From positions 62,001 through 126,000 of the forward strand of contig NZ_FNVA01000007.1 of NCBI RefSeq assembly GCF_900108185.1: 64,000 bases of DNA, in the 5' to 3' direction. The stretch's first letter is position 1. Each line of letters opens with the position of its first letter. The DNA comes from Bryocella elongata (GTDB taxonomy: Bacteria; Acidobacteriota; Terriglobia; Terriglobales; Acidobacteriaceae). Under the pieces are notes generated by a model. The model saw nothing but the letters and a program-made list of their open reading frames with translations. It was not told the origin of the DNA and did no database searches. This document shows positions 17,041 to 26,144 of this stretch, one piece after another. The translations under genes were made by a program, and so were the position numbers.

Positions 17041-18870
17041 CTACCTTGCGGGTCTGGCTGGAGGGTAGGAGGATGCAGCGGGGGCGGGTTGCTGCTTCAT
17101 CTCTCCGGCGATGTCCGCAGCGGAAGCGTCGGCGCGGCCGTGATGGGCGAGGCCGAAGTGCATATCCTTCTTCTCGCCGGAGATCTCGATGGGCAGCTCC
17201 ATGCCGGCGCCATCCTTGGCGAGGAAGTGATCGACGGGCTTCAGCAGCAGCGACTTCCAGCCGGTGACCATCTGCGAGGGCTTGGCGTCGGTCTTGACGT
17301 GGCCGCGGAAGTCGTAGCGGTCGTGGTCCATGAGGTAGGCGCCCACGAGCTGGATGTCGGCGCCGGGCACCTGGTAGTGCACGGAGCTGAACAGCGCCTG
17401 GCTGTGGGCAAGGTTGAAGGTGGTGGCAAGCTGCGAGTTGACCTCGGCCTTGCGGTCGGAGCCGGCGTCCCTGGACTCCTCGGGACGGCCCTGCGCGCGC
17501 ATGCTGAGGCCATCGATCTTGTCCTGCACCTTGGGATTGCCGAAGGTGATGCTGCGGGCGGAAAGAGTTCCGGACAGCTCAATCTTGGTAGCCACCCGGA
17601 CGTGTCCGGGAGGGATGTGCAACTTCGCCCTGAGCGTGACGGGGGCACGCATGACGGGAGGCTCGCTCTTCATGCCGAGCTCGAGGAGGTCTTCCATGCG
17701 GCCGCTGGGCACGGTGACGTCGAGCGCGATGTCGTGGCCGAGGTGGTCGACCTTGGCGACCATGCCTTTGGCGAGAATGTGGGTGTTGCGCAGCCAGGCG
17801 TCCACCGGGTCGAGCTGCGTATCACCGCTGGTCGCGTCCACAAAGGCGTGGAACTTGGTCCTGAGCGGCAGCGGGTGGTTGGAGATGTCGAGCGAGAAGT
17901 CGGGTGTGTCGGTGGCGCCATCGACGGTGAGCTTTTCGAGCACGCCAGCGAAGTGGCCGTCGGAGGACATCATGCCGCCGATGCCCTTGATGGTGTTGAG
18001 GTCGGCGTGGCGGAACTGGTAGTCGCCGTCGAGGGGTGTCTCGCGGGGAGCATCGACGTTCCATGGACCGAAGTGGCCCGCGGCGTGGATGTCGCCTCTG
18101 GGCTTGGGATTGGTGAGCTGCGCGTCGTAGTGCATCCCGGCCTGCTGATCGACGTTGGTCAGGGTCAGCGACTGGATGTCGAAGACCATCGGGTCTTTGT
18201 TGGGGTTCGAGGTCTCGAGGATGAGCTTGACGTTGCGGCAGTCGATCTCTTCGGCGGTGAAGGCGAGCTTGACGCGCGACTTCGGCTCGAGCTGGCCACT
18301 GGAGTTGCCGCCGCTGGAGTTGCGGCCGTCGGAGTTGCGGAAGAGCTGTCCGCGCTCCGAGCCCGGGGGAAGATCGAGCACCATGCCATCGACCTGGATG
18401 CGGCCGATCTGCGTTGGCTCGTGCAGCAGGCCTTTGAAGGTGGTGCGGAAGCTGAAGTGATCGACCTTGATGAAGGCGCGTGGCGTGGATGATTGCGGTG
18501 CGGCGTTGGCGTCGCTCTCCGGGCCGGGAATGGTGTGTGCGGGAGAGCCGAAGGGCAGGCGCAGACCGGTGCCCTCGACCTCAATGCCTTTGAAGAGCGA
18601 GATGTCGAGCTGATCGAGTTCGACGGGGGTATGGAAGCGGGCGGAGAGGGTGTCGACGACGCGCTTGCGGACGATGGGGCCGGCGTGCTGCAGCACGTAC
18701 TCCACCCCGATACCGAGGGTGATCACGACGAGCAAGATGCTGCCCAGCAACCACTTGAACCACGCACGCTGCCACCAGCGCCGTGTGCCTGCTGTCTTGT
18801 TTCCCGAGGTGTTGCTGCTTCCCGCCGTGCCCGTGCTTTCCGTCGCGTCCAAAGGTCGTGCCCCTTCCAC
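17041..18870 (-). CDS. AsmA-like envelope protein
   Basis: 609 residues with one N-terminal membrane anchor (WFKWLLGSILLVVITLGIGVEYVL, about residues 38-61) followed by a long periplasmic region. The start of that region, IVRKRVVDTLSARFHTPVELDQLDISLFKGIEVEG, is the AsmA/TamB/Mdm31-like opening motif, and C-terminal beta-strand-rich repeats such as GTLSARSITFGNPKVQDKIDG fit a lipid-transfer bridge fold. GTG 18870 is the only plausible start found. The role is probably lipid transport or outer-membrane homeostasis, by family analogy. Confidence 0.7.
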   Translation of the reverse strand: MEGARPLDATESTGTAGSSNTSGNKTAGTRRWWQRAWFKWLLGSILLVVITLGIGVEYVLQHAGPIVRKRVVDTLSARFHTPVELDQLDISLFKGIEVEGTGLRLPFGSPAHTIPGPESDANAAPQSSTPRAFIKVDHFSFRTTFKGLLHEPTQIGRIQVDGMVLDLPPGSERGQLFRNSDGRNSSGGNSSGQLEPKSRVKLAFTAEEIDCRNVKLILETSNPNKDPMVFDIQSLTLTNVDQQAGMHYDAQLTNPKPRGDIHAAGHFGPWNVDAPRETPLDGDYQFRHADLNTIKGIGGMMSSDGHFAGVLEKLTVDGATDTPDFSLDISNHPLPLRTKFHAFVDATSGDTQLDPVDAWLRNTHILAKGMVAKVDHLGHDIALDVTVPSGRMEDLLELGMKSEPPVMRAPVTLRAKLHIPPGHVRVATKIELSGTLSARSITFGNPKVQDKIDGLSMRAQGRPEESRDAGSDRKAEVNSQLATTFNLAHSQALFSSVHYQVPGADIQLVGAYLMDHDRYDFRGHVKTDAKPSQMVTGWKSLLLKPVDHFLAKDGAGMELPIEISGEKKDMHFGLAHHGRADASAADIAGEMKQQPAPAASSYPPARPAR

Positions 18871-18985
18871 GTGCTGTCAGGACGATTAGACTGCGCGCGG
18901 GCGATCCCCGTTGCGTGGAGTGAGCGGAAGGTGCGGAATGCCGTGAAACGGGCCGGTCTTGCGGCCAATGAGAGAATGAAGATGC

Positions 18986-21136
18986 ATGCTTCAACTTTCA
19001 GGCGCCGGCAAACGTTTCGGCCACAAACTCCTCTTTGAAGAACTGAACTGGCTGGTCACCCCCAACGAGCGCACGGGGCTCGTGGGCGGCAATGGCACCG
19101 GCAAATCCACGCTGCTTAAGATCCTGGGCGGCTTCGAGGGCCTGGACTACGGCCAGCGCACGCTGGTGAAGGGCATGACCATCGGCTACCTGCCACAGGA
19201 TGGCCTGGCCATGCGCGGCAAGACGGTCTTCGAGGAGTGCCTCTCGGTCTTCGACGAACTGCGCGAGATGGAGAAGGAGAGCGAAGCGCTGACGCATGTG
19301 CTCTCCGACGCCGATCCCAAGAGCAAGGAGTATGCCGCGGCGGCCGATCGCTACTCCGAGATTGCCGAACATCTGCACGTGCACGACATCTACACGCTGG
19401 ATGCGCAGGTGGGTGCGGTGCTGGGCGGACTGGGCTTCAGCAAGGAAGACTGGGAGCGCAAGACCGAGGAGTTCTCGGGCGGCTGGCAGATGCGTATCGC
19501 GCTGGCGAAGCTGCTGCTGCAGAAGCCTTCGCTGCTGTTGCTCGACGAGCCTACGAACCATCTCGATATCGAGTCGCGTAACTGGCTTGAGGAGTACCTG
19601 AACGGCTACGAGAACGCGTTCATCCTGATCTCGCACGATCGCTACTTCCTGGACATGACGGTGAAGAAGATCGTCGAGGTCTGGAACAAGCGGATGCATG
19701 TGTACCACGGCAACTACGAGAAGTACCTGACGCTGAAGGAAGAGCGCCGCACGCAGCTGATGGCGGCGTACAAGAACCAGCGCGACCGCATCGAGGCGCT
19801 GGAGGCCTTCATCAATCGCTTCCGCGCGCAGGCCACCAAGGCCAAGCAGGTGCAGTCGCGCGTCAAGGAGCTCGAAAAGATCGAGCGCATCGAGGTGCCG
19901 GAGGAGGAAGCGACGATTCACTTCAGCTTCCCGCAGCCAATCGCCTCGGGGCGCACGGTGGTTGAGGTTACGAACCTCTGCAAGGACTTCCCGACCCCGG
20001 ATGGCGGCACCAAGCGCGTGCTGGAGAATCTGAACTTCACCATCGAGCGCGGGGATCGCGTGGCGCTGGTGGGGGCGAACGGTGCGGGTAAGTCGACGCT
20101 GATTCGCTTGCTGTCCGACCTCGACAAGCCGACCAGCGGACAGATCAAGCTCGGCCACAACGTGCTGCCGGACTATTTCGCGCAGGACCAGTACAAGGTG
20201 CTGGATCACTCGCACGAGATGCTGGACGACATCACGGGTGCGAACCCGAAGGTCGATGTGGTGACGCTGCGCTCGCTGCTGGGCTGCTTCATGTTCTCCG
20301 GCGATGATGTGTTCAAGAAGCTCGGCGTGCTTTCGGGCGGCGAACGCAATCGTTATGCGATGGCGAAGATGCTGGTGTCGCCTTCGAACTTCCTGATGCT
20401 GGACGAGCCGACGAACCATCTCGATCTGCGCGCGAAGGATGTACTGCTGGACGCGATCAAGAACTTCAACGGCACGGTGCTGTTCGTCTCGCATGATCGC
20501 TACTTCATCGACGGGCTCGCGACGCGGGTCTTCGAGGTGGAGAACAAGCGGGTGCACATCTATCCCGGCAACTACGAGGACTACATGTTCCGCAAGAGCG
20601 GCGGCAGTGTCGCGCATGCAGGGACGGCAGCGAAGATCCTGGGCAGCGAGAACTCTGCCAACGCCAAGGTGGATGCAGCTACGGGGATGATCAAGCCGGT
20701 GAAGCAGACCGGAACGGCCGACGCGAAGACGCCTCCAGCAAAGGAGCCGGCGGCTGTGCAGGTGAAGGCGGTTGTCATCGACGGTGGATTCGATGACGCT
20801 CCGTTTGTCTCGGCCGTTGAGCCTGCAGGCGCGAACAGCACGCATGAGATCGAAGGCTCGCTGGCAGCGGTCGTGCCCACGCCGAAGTCGAATGTGAAGA
20901 AGCTGAACCCGATCAAGTTGAAGCTGCTTGAGGATCGTGTGGGCGCGCTGGAAGATGAGCTGGCGGATCTCGAGTCGCGCATTGCGGCGGCTGTGGGGCA
21001 GCAGGGTTTCTTCACGAACGCTGAAGCCGCGCGCACGCTGGCGGCGGAGATCGAAGGACTGCGCGAACAGCACGCCGCCCGCACAGCGCAGTGGGAAGAG
21101 TTGGCGATGCAGCTTGAGGAACAGGCGACCGCGTAG
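18986..21136 (+). CDS. ABC-F family ATP-binding protein (Uup-like)
   Basis: 716-residue soluble protein with two ABC domains and no membrane segments. Domain 1 has Walker A GGNGTGKST and Walker B LLLLDEPTNHLD; domain 2 has GANGAGKST, LSGGERNRYAMAK and LMLDEPTNHLD. The first signature is FSGGWQMRIALAK. The linker between domains is the basic ABC-F helix pair (RRTQLMAAYKNQRDRIEALE). A C-terminal coiled coil after residue 640 fits Uup. Such proteins act on ribosomes or DNA-linked processes rather than in transport. It is 17 bp from the next gene, with which it likely forms a transcript. Confidence 0.9.
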   Translation: MLQLSGAGKRFGHKLLFEELNWLVTPNERTGLVGGNGTGKSTLLKILGGFEGLDYGQRTLVKGMTIGYLPQDGLAMRGKTVFEECLSVFDELREMEKESEALTHVLSDADPKSKEYAAAADRYSEIAEHLHVHDIYTLDAQVGAVLGGLGFSKEDWERKTEEFSGGWQMRIALAKLLLQKPSLLLLDEPTNHLDIESRNWLEEYLNGYENAFILISHDRYFLDMTVKKIVEVWNKRMHVYHGNYEKYLTLKEERRTQLMAAYKNQRDRIEALEAFINRFRAQATKAKQVQSRVKELEKIERIEVPEEEATIHFSFPQPIASGRTVVEVTNLCKDFPTPDGGTKRVLENLNFTIERGDRVALVGANGAGKSTLIRLLSDLDKPTSGQIKLGHNVLPDYFAQDQYKVLDHSHEMLDDITGANPKVDVVTLRSLLGCFMFSGDDVFKKLGVLSGGERNRYAMAKMLVSPSNFLMLDEPTNHLDLRAKDVLLDAIKNFNGTVLFVSHDRYFIDGLATRVFEVENKRVHIYPGNYEDYMFRKSGGSVAHAGTAAKILGSENSANAKVDAATGMIKPVKQTGTADAKTPPAKEPAAVQVKAVVIDGGFDDAPFVSAVEPAGANSTHEIEGSLAAVVPTPKSNVKKLNPIKLKLLEDRVGALEDELADLESRIAAAVGQQGFFTNAEAARTLAAEIEGLREQHAARTAQWEELAMQLEEQATA

Positions 21137-21153
21137 TACACACGAGGGCAGGC

Positions 21154-21630
21154 ATGAGTCCTTCGAAGGCGCCGAAATCGCCGCAACCGCATCGCGACTA
21201 CTCCGGCACGCCGCTGGAGCGGAAGCTTGGCCTGGTGACGGCGAAGGGTGGCGTGGGCGAGGTTGCGTTGCTCGGGGAGCCTGATGGCTTTCGCGAACTG
21301 CTGGGTGGAGTCGGCGCGGCTGAAGGCGTTTTGCTACAGACAAGGCTACGACCTGCGAGTGCGCTGGCACTCTGCTTCGTGCGATCAAAGCGTGAGCTGG
21401 CGGCGACGATGGAGCTGCTGACGGCGCAGTTGCCGATGAGGGCGCATGTGTGGATCATGCATCGGAAGGCGCATCCCAAGGCGCATGCCAAGCCGGACTT
21501 CAGCCAGAATGACGTGCGCGATGCCGGGCTGGCCGTTGGTCTCGTCGACTACAAGGTTTGTTCGGTGAATCAGGATTGGTCCGGGCTGAAGTTCGCCTGG
21601 CGCAAAGAGCCCTCGAAGGCCGGACAATAG
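21154..21630 (+). CDS. DUF3052 family protein
   Basis: 158 residues. The diagnostic start is HRDYSGTPLERKLGLVTAKG, followed by a small alpha/beta domain with WIMHRKAHPKAHAKPDFSQNDVRDAGLAVGLVDYKVCSV and DWSGLKFAWRK near the end, all typical of DUF3052. Function of the family is unknown. It lies between the ABC-F gene and a small exported protein in one direction with very short gaps, so these three are probably co-transcribed. Confidence 0.78.
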   Translation: MSPSKAPKSPQPHRDYSGTPLERKLGLVTAKGGVGEVALLGEPDGFRELLGGVGAAEGVLLQTRLRPASALALCFVRSKRELAATMELLTAQLPMRAHVWIMHRKAHPKAHAKPDFSQNDVRDAGLAVGLVDYKVCSVNQDWSGLKFAWRKEPSKAGQ

Positions 21631-21636
21631 AAGGCG

Positions 21637-22311
21637 ATGAAGATCAAGACTCGGATGGGAATGGCCGTTGTCACGGCTGTGCTGCTCACGCTTCCAGGGC
21701 TCGCGCAGCAGCCCTGGGAGGTCACCTTGCACCAGCGGCACGATGCGCTGGTCGCGAAGAATGGCCCGGGCACCGATGCCGCGTTGCGCGACCGTCTGCT
21801 CGCCATGGGCAAAGAGGACCAGAGTGTGCGCTTTCGCAACGTCAACGCGCCAGCGGACGAGAAGAATGCGACCGCGGCGGAGCTTTCTGCGGTGGATCAT
21901 AAGCTCACCGATGAGCTGCGGGAGATCTACGCCGCGCATGGCTGGCCGACGATCGCGATGGTGGGGTATGACGCTTCGCAGGCCGCGATGGTGATTCTCA
22001 CGCACTCGCCGGATCATGGGTTCCAGCGGGCGTTACTGCCGCGGCTGGAAGGCCTGGCGCACGCTGACCGCATCGACGGGGCGCAGGTTGCCGTGGCCGT
22101 CGACAAGGAGCTTGTCTCCGAAGGCAAGCCGCAGCGGTATGGTTCGCAGTTCAAGTTTGTGGATGGCCAGGCCATGATGATCGCGGTCGAGGACTCTGCG
22201 AATCTGGACAAGCGCAGGGCCGAGGTGATGCTGCCGCCCATGGATGCTTATCGCAAGCAGCTTGGCGAGATGTTTCACGTGCCAGTGTCGGACATGATCG
22301 TGCGTCCGTAG
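21637..22311 (+). CDS. Secreted DUF6624-like protein
   Basis: 224 residues with a signal peptide (MGMAVVTAVLLTLPGLAQQ). The body contains HGWPTIAMVGYDASQAAMVILTHSPDHGFQRALLPRL and the later RYGSQFKFVDGQ and RRAEVMLPPMDAYRKQLGEM, a pattern that I associate with DUF6624. The family has no assigned enzyme activity. The gene starts 6 bp after DUF3052 and ends 11 bp from a convergent antiporter gene. Confidence 0.65.
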   Translation: MKIKTRMGMAVVTAVLLTLPGLAQQPWEVTLHQRHDALVAKNGPGTDAALRDRLLAMGKEDQSVRFRNVNAPADEKNATAAELSAVDHKLTDELREIYAAHGWPTIAMVGYDASQAAMVILTHSPDHGFQRALLPRLEGLAHADRIDGAQVAVAVDKELVSEGKPQRYGSQFKFVDGQAMMIAVEDSANLDKRRAEVMLPPMDAYRKQLGEMFHVPVSDMIVRP

Positions 22312-22322
22312 CCCGCACACGC

Positions 22323-23975
22323 TTATGCAGATTGACCTTCGCTGAACTCGCTGCGGCTTTCCGCGAGGTCGAGGTCACGCTCCATCTGGCGGATGACCTC
22401 ATCGCCGACGCTGGAAGCGTTGCGCAGCTCCATCAGCGCGTCGCGTTCGACGAGGATGGTTCCGCGGATGAGGTCGAGGCGCTGGCGGGCCCTGTTGGCG
22501 AGCCGTTGTTCCTCCTGCTCATCGATGGTTCCTGCACCATGGCGCGTGGCTTCGAGGCGATGCTCGTACTTGTGCTTCAGGTCGTCGATGTCGTGCGCGA
22601 GTTCGTGGTCGGCATCGACGCGTTTGGCGTCGAGGAAGGTAATGGCGGTCTCTGAAAGCACGCGCATGGCGTAGCGGCGCTCTTCGGCGAGGATGTGATC
22701 GTCTCCGCCCATGCCGAGCAGGCGGATGAGGGGTGGCAGGCCGAGGCCCTGCACCACCAGCGTCACGAAGATGATGGTGAAGGTGAGGAACAGGATCAGG
22801 TTGCGCTGCTCGAAGGGCTGGCCGTTGGGCAGTGTTTCGGGAAGGCTGAGTGCCGCGGCCAGCGAGACGACGCCGCGCATGCCCATCCAGCCGAGCATGA
22901 AGATGGAGCGCGGCGGGGGCAGCGGCGTATTCGCGGGCAAGGTCCTGAAGACGCGCTTGCGCAGCCAGAAGGAGACCTTCGCTCCGGGAAAGACCCATGC
23001 CATGCGCAGCGCGATGAGTACGGCGCTGAAGGCGATGCCGTACTTGATCAGCGCGCCCACGCTGTAGCCGCGGATGCCATCGAGGATGTAGGGGAGCTGC
23101 AATCCGATGAGTGCGAAGAGCGTGCCGTTCATCAGGAAATCGAGCACGCGCCACGCGCTGAGCAGCTCCAGGCGGGCCTGCGGGGAGAGGTAGGTGGCGC
23201 TGCGGCGGCTGAGGAAGATGCCGCAGGCGACGACCGCGAGCACACCGGAGGCGCGCAGCTCCTCGGCGGCGAAGTACGCGACGTAGGGGACGATGAGGCT
23301 GACCACCATCTCGATGGGGCCCTCGTCGATCCAGCGCTCGACCCAGGTCATGGCGAGGGCCAGCAGCAGGCCGGCGCCGAGGCCTCCGATGGTGAGCCAG
23401 AGCAGTCGGAGCAGGCTGCTGCCGACGGTGGGCTCGTGCCCGCTGAGGAGCATGGTGGTGCCGAGTTCTACGGCGAGCAGGGCCGTCGCATCGTTGAGCA
23501 GGGATTCGCCTTCGATGATGGTGACGAGGCGGCGCTCGAGGCCCAGGGAGTTGGCGATGGAGGTTGCTGCGACGGCGTCGGTTGCTGCGACGATGGCGCC
23601 CAGCAGGAAGCCGGAGCGGAAGTCGAAGGCGGTGATGAAGCGGTCGGCGAAGAGAGCGATGCCGAAGACGGTGAAGAAGACCAGCCCCGTCGCGAGCATG
23701 GAGATGGAGACGATCTGGCGGCGGAACTCGGGCCAGTTGGTGTTCCACGCAGCGGCGTAGAGCAGCGGCGGCAGGGCGACGTTGAAGACGAGTGCCGGCT
23801 CCAGCCGCACGTGCGGGATGTGCGGCACGAACGACAACAGCAGGCCGGCGCAGACGAGCAGGATCGGGTAGGAGACGTTCCAGCGCCGCGCCAGCGTACC
23901 GAAGAGCGCGACCAGCACCAGCACGAAGAGCGCAATGCCCTGCACGGTGTGCGTGATGGGGGTGACGTCGGGCAT
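22323..23975 (-). CDS. Na+/H+ antiporter, CPA1 (NhaP/YjcE-like)
   Basis: 550-residue inner-membrane exchanger. About 12-13 membrane segments cover residues 1-410, including RLEPALVFNVALPPLLYAAAW and the cation-site segment GAIVAATDAVAATSIANSLGLERRLVTIIEGESLLNDATALL, which carries the conserved TD and the E-S-L-L-N-D motif of CPA1 exchangers. A cytosolic C-terminal helix region follows (from about residue 430) with EERLRYAMRVLSET-like content. ATG 23975 follows GAGAG; the longer in-frame start at 24098 lacks hydrophobic context. Likely role is pH and sodium homeostasis. Confidence 0.88.
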   Translation of the reverse strand: MPDVTPITHTVQGIALFVLVLVALFGTLARRWNVSYPILLVCAGLLLSFVPHIPHVRLEPALVFNVALPPLLYAAAWNTNWPEFRRQIVSISMLATGLVFFTVFGIALFADRFITAFDFRSGFLLGAIVAATDAVAATSIANSLGLERRLVTIIEGESLLNDATALLAVELGTTMLLSGHEPTVGSSLLRLLWLTIGGLGAGLLLALAMTWVERWIDEGPIEMVVSLIVPYVAYFAAEELRASGVLAVVACGIFLSRRSATYLSPQARLELLSAWRVLDFLMNGTLFALIGLQLPYILDGIRGYSVGALIKYGIAFSAVLIALRMAWVFPGAKVSFWLRKRVFRTLPANTPLPPPRSIFMLGWMGMRGVVSLAAALSLPETLPNGQPFEQRNLILFLTFTIIFVTLVVQGLGLPPLIRLLGMGGDDHILAEERRYAMRVLSETAITFLDAKRVDADHELAHDIDDLKHKYEHRLEATRHGAGTIDEQEEQRLANRARQRLDLIRGTILVERDALMELRNASSVGDEVIRQMERDLDLAESRSEFSEGQSA

Positions 23976-24153
23976 GGGCAGCTCTCTTTCTCCGCGCGGG
24001 CAATCCGCGGGGTGAGGTTTGAGGATAACGAACGTCTGGCGACATTTGTTGGCGACGGCCTTTGACGGTTCCGGAAGGTCAGGTGACGTTCTCTTCATCC
24101 TGTCTTCAGCTCCTGACGGGTAGGATGGTCACGCTGTCTTCGCGGTCATTGCT

Positions 24154-24723
24154 ATGCAGACAACCTTCCGCAGTCTTGTCACGTCGATCCACGGGTTGCT
24201 CTTCGGCAGCCTCTTCCTCATTGCTATCGCTGCGACGGTGTTGGAGCTACTGCGGCAGCAGGTGATGGTGCGGCCTGCGGAGCTGACGCCGCTCGGCCGG
24301 TTCTTCGAGCGTGCGGCTTATATCAAGATGGCGGCCTTTGGCTGGATCGCGGTGCTGCTGGGCACGTATGTGATCTACCCGTGGTATCGGGCGAAGCCTC
24401 CGGCGGGCGCCAACCTGGCGGACTATCCACGAAGCCTGTTGCTCTCGAGCCCGAACACGGCAGCGTGGCACAGCTTTGGCATGGAGTGGAAGGAGCACGC
24501 CGGCTGGATCGCGCCGATCGTTGCGACGATGCTGGCGGTGGTGATGATTCGTCATGCAGCGGCTTTGCGAGTGGACAAGCGCCTGGGCCGCGCGGTGCTG
24601 ACATTCGCCTGTGCCGGGCTGCTAGCGACGGCGGTGGCGGGGTTCTTCGGTGCGATGCTGGACAAGACGGCGCCGGTCGTCGGCGGAGCGACCTACACCG
24701 TGATGGGAGGGCACCATGGCTGA
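24154..24723 (+). CDS. Four-span membrane protein, unknown function
   Basis: 189 residues with hydrophobic helices at about residues 12-33 (HGLLFGSLFLIAIAATVLELL), 58-75 (MAAFGWIAVLLGTYVIYPWY), 112-128 (WIAPIVATMLAVVMIRH) and 147-165. The loop SFGMEWKEHAGWIAPI is distinctive. Residues such as HGLLFG and HAGW contain histidines at membrane edges, which would suit haem or quinone binding, but no known family is recognised. The last 8 bp overlap the next membrane protein gene, so the two are coupled. Confidence 0.6.
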   Translation: MQTTFRSLVTSIHGLLFGSLFLIAIAATVLELLRQQVMVRPAELTPLGRFFERAAYIKMAAFGWIAVLLGTYVIYPWYRAKPPAGANLADYPRSLLLSSPNTAAWHSFGMEWKEHAGWIAPIVATMLAVVMIRHAAALRVDKRLGRAVLTFACAGLLATAVAGFFGAMLDKTAPVVGGATYTVMGGHHG

Positions 24724-25069
24724 GATGGAGAACAGCTACAGCGGAGCGCCGTCGGCGGTACAGGGCAGCGTATGCGCGGCGCTGGTGAGCGCGGGCCTCG
24801 GGTGCTTCGTGCTCGGGTTAACGGATGTGCTGGCCGACGCGAGCCAGGCGATGAACAAGGCTTTCAATATCTACAACCCCACGGGTGCGCTTTCGGGTGA
24901 GACGACGCTGGCGGTGGTGTTGTGGCTGGTGAGCTGGTTTGTGCTGGAGCGGATGTGGACGGCGCGGGCACCGAAGCTCGGTGCGGCGCTGGGGGCGGCG
25001 CTGGCGATGCTGCTGCTGGGGCTGGCGCTGACGTTTCCTCCGATCGTGGATGTGCTGACGGGGCACTAA
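24716..25069 (+). CDS. Three-span membrane protein, unknown function
   Basis: 117 residues, three hydrophobic helices (VQGSVCAALVSAGLGCFVLGL, TTLAVVLWLVSWFVLERMW and LGAALGAALAMLLLGLALTFP). The start codon lies inside the end of the previous gene with GGGAGGG as ribosome-binding site, so the pair is almost certainly translated together and may form one membrane complex. I do not recognise the family. Confidence 0.6.
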   Translation: MAEMENSYSGAPSAVQGSVCAALVSAGLGCFVLGLTDVLADASQAMNKAFNIYNPTGALSGETTLAVVLWLVSWFVLERMWTARAPKLGAALGAALAMLLLGLALTFPPIVDVLTGH

Positions 25070-25132
25070 CTCTTTTCGCGCTGGTGCATCCCATCACCCG
25101 CAGTTTGGCCTGGCGTTGGTAGCATGGGTGCC

Positions 25133-26065
25133 ATGCGCATTCTTGTGGTCGGCGCCGGCGCGGTCGGCGGATACTTCGGTGCACGTCTGATGGCGGCGGG
25201 TCGTGATGTCACGCTGCTGGTTCGTGAGGGCCGGGCGGCCCAGATTCGCGAGCATGGGCTGCAGGTGATCAGCCCGTTTGGCGATCTCCATTTGCAGCCC
25301 AAGCTGGTGACGGCGGCGGAGCTGCGCGCGAACCCCACGCCCTACGACCTCATCCTCCTGAGCACCAAGGCGTACTCGCTGGAGGCTGCGATGGAGGACT
25401 TCGCGCCTGCCGTGGGGGCTCAGACGTCGATTCTGCCGCTGCTGAATGGCATGCGCCATCTGGAGGCGATGGAGGCCCGGTTCGGCGCTCATGCGGTGCT
25501 GGGCGGCTCCACGCGCATCGTTTCGGACATGGATGCCGAAGGGCGCATTCATCAGCTGGAGCCACTGCATGACGTCGTCTTCGGCGAGCGCGACAAGAGC
25601 GTGACGCCGCGGATCCAGGCTATCGCCGCAGCGCTGCACGGAGCGAACTTCGACGACAAGCTGGCCCCGGACGTGCTGGCCTTCATGTGGCAGAAGTGGG
25701 TGTTCCTCGCGGCGCTGGGCGGCATCACGTGCCTGATGCGCGGCAGCATTGGCGAGGTCGCCGCGGCTCCCGGAGGGCTCGAGACGGCGGCTGCGATTCT
25801 CGATGAGACCGATGCCATCGCCACGGCGAACGGCTATCCCACGCCGCAGGCCTTCCTGGAGAACACGAGGTCGCGGGTGCTGAAGAAGGACTCTCCGCTG
25901 ACGGCGTCGATGTATCGCGACCTGGAGCGTGGAGCGGCTGTGGAGGCCGACCAGATCCTGGGCGACCTCATCCGTCGAGGCAAGGAAAAGGGCGTAGCTG
26001 CGCCGCTGGTGACGGCCGCCTATGCGCAGCTGAGCGTGTATTCGGCCCGCCGCAGTAAGGGATAG
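25133..26065 (+). CDS. panE: 2-dehydropantoate 2-reductase (ketopantoate reductase)
   Basis: Reduces ketopantoate to pantoate with NADPH in coenzyme A biosynthesis. 310 residues from ATG 25133. The nucleotide-binding motif is ILVVGAGAVGGYFGARL; LILLSTKAYSLEAAM carries the catalytic lysine region; KWVFLAALGGITCLMRG and SMYRDLERGAAVEADQILG match the C-terminal ApbA domain. The last motif, SMxxDxxxGxxxEADxIxG, is diagnostic. Some paralogues reduce other 2-keto acids, so symbol is likely but not certain. It precedes ppc by 79 bp. Confidence 0.88.
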   Translation: MRILVVGAGAVGGYFGARLMAAGRDVTLLVREGRAAQIREHGLQVISPFGDLHLQPKLVTAAELRANPTPYDLILLSTKAYSLEAAMEDFAPAVGAQTSILPLLNGMRHLEAMEARFGAHAVLGGSTRIVSDMDAEGRIHQLEPLHDVVFGERDKSVTPRIQAIAAALHGANFDDKLAPDVLAFMWQKWVFLAALGGITCLMRGSIGEVAAAPGGLETAAAILDETDAIATANGYPTPQAFLENTRSRVLKKDSPLTASMYRDLERGAAVEADQILGDLIRRGKEKGVAAPLVTAAYAQLSVYSARRSKG

Positions 26066-26144
26066 AGCTGGCGCGCCGTCCGACCCCGCTTATGGACGCC
26101 CTACACTCGGCAGGACTGTGGGCAGCGGCAAAGCGGTGCCTGGC

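Noticed and set aside
22519-24045. 508-residue open frame overlapping the antiporter gene in another frame
   Set aside because: Composition dominated by Arg, Ala, His; no start context; the antiporter motifs are in the other frame.
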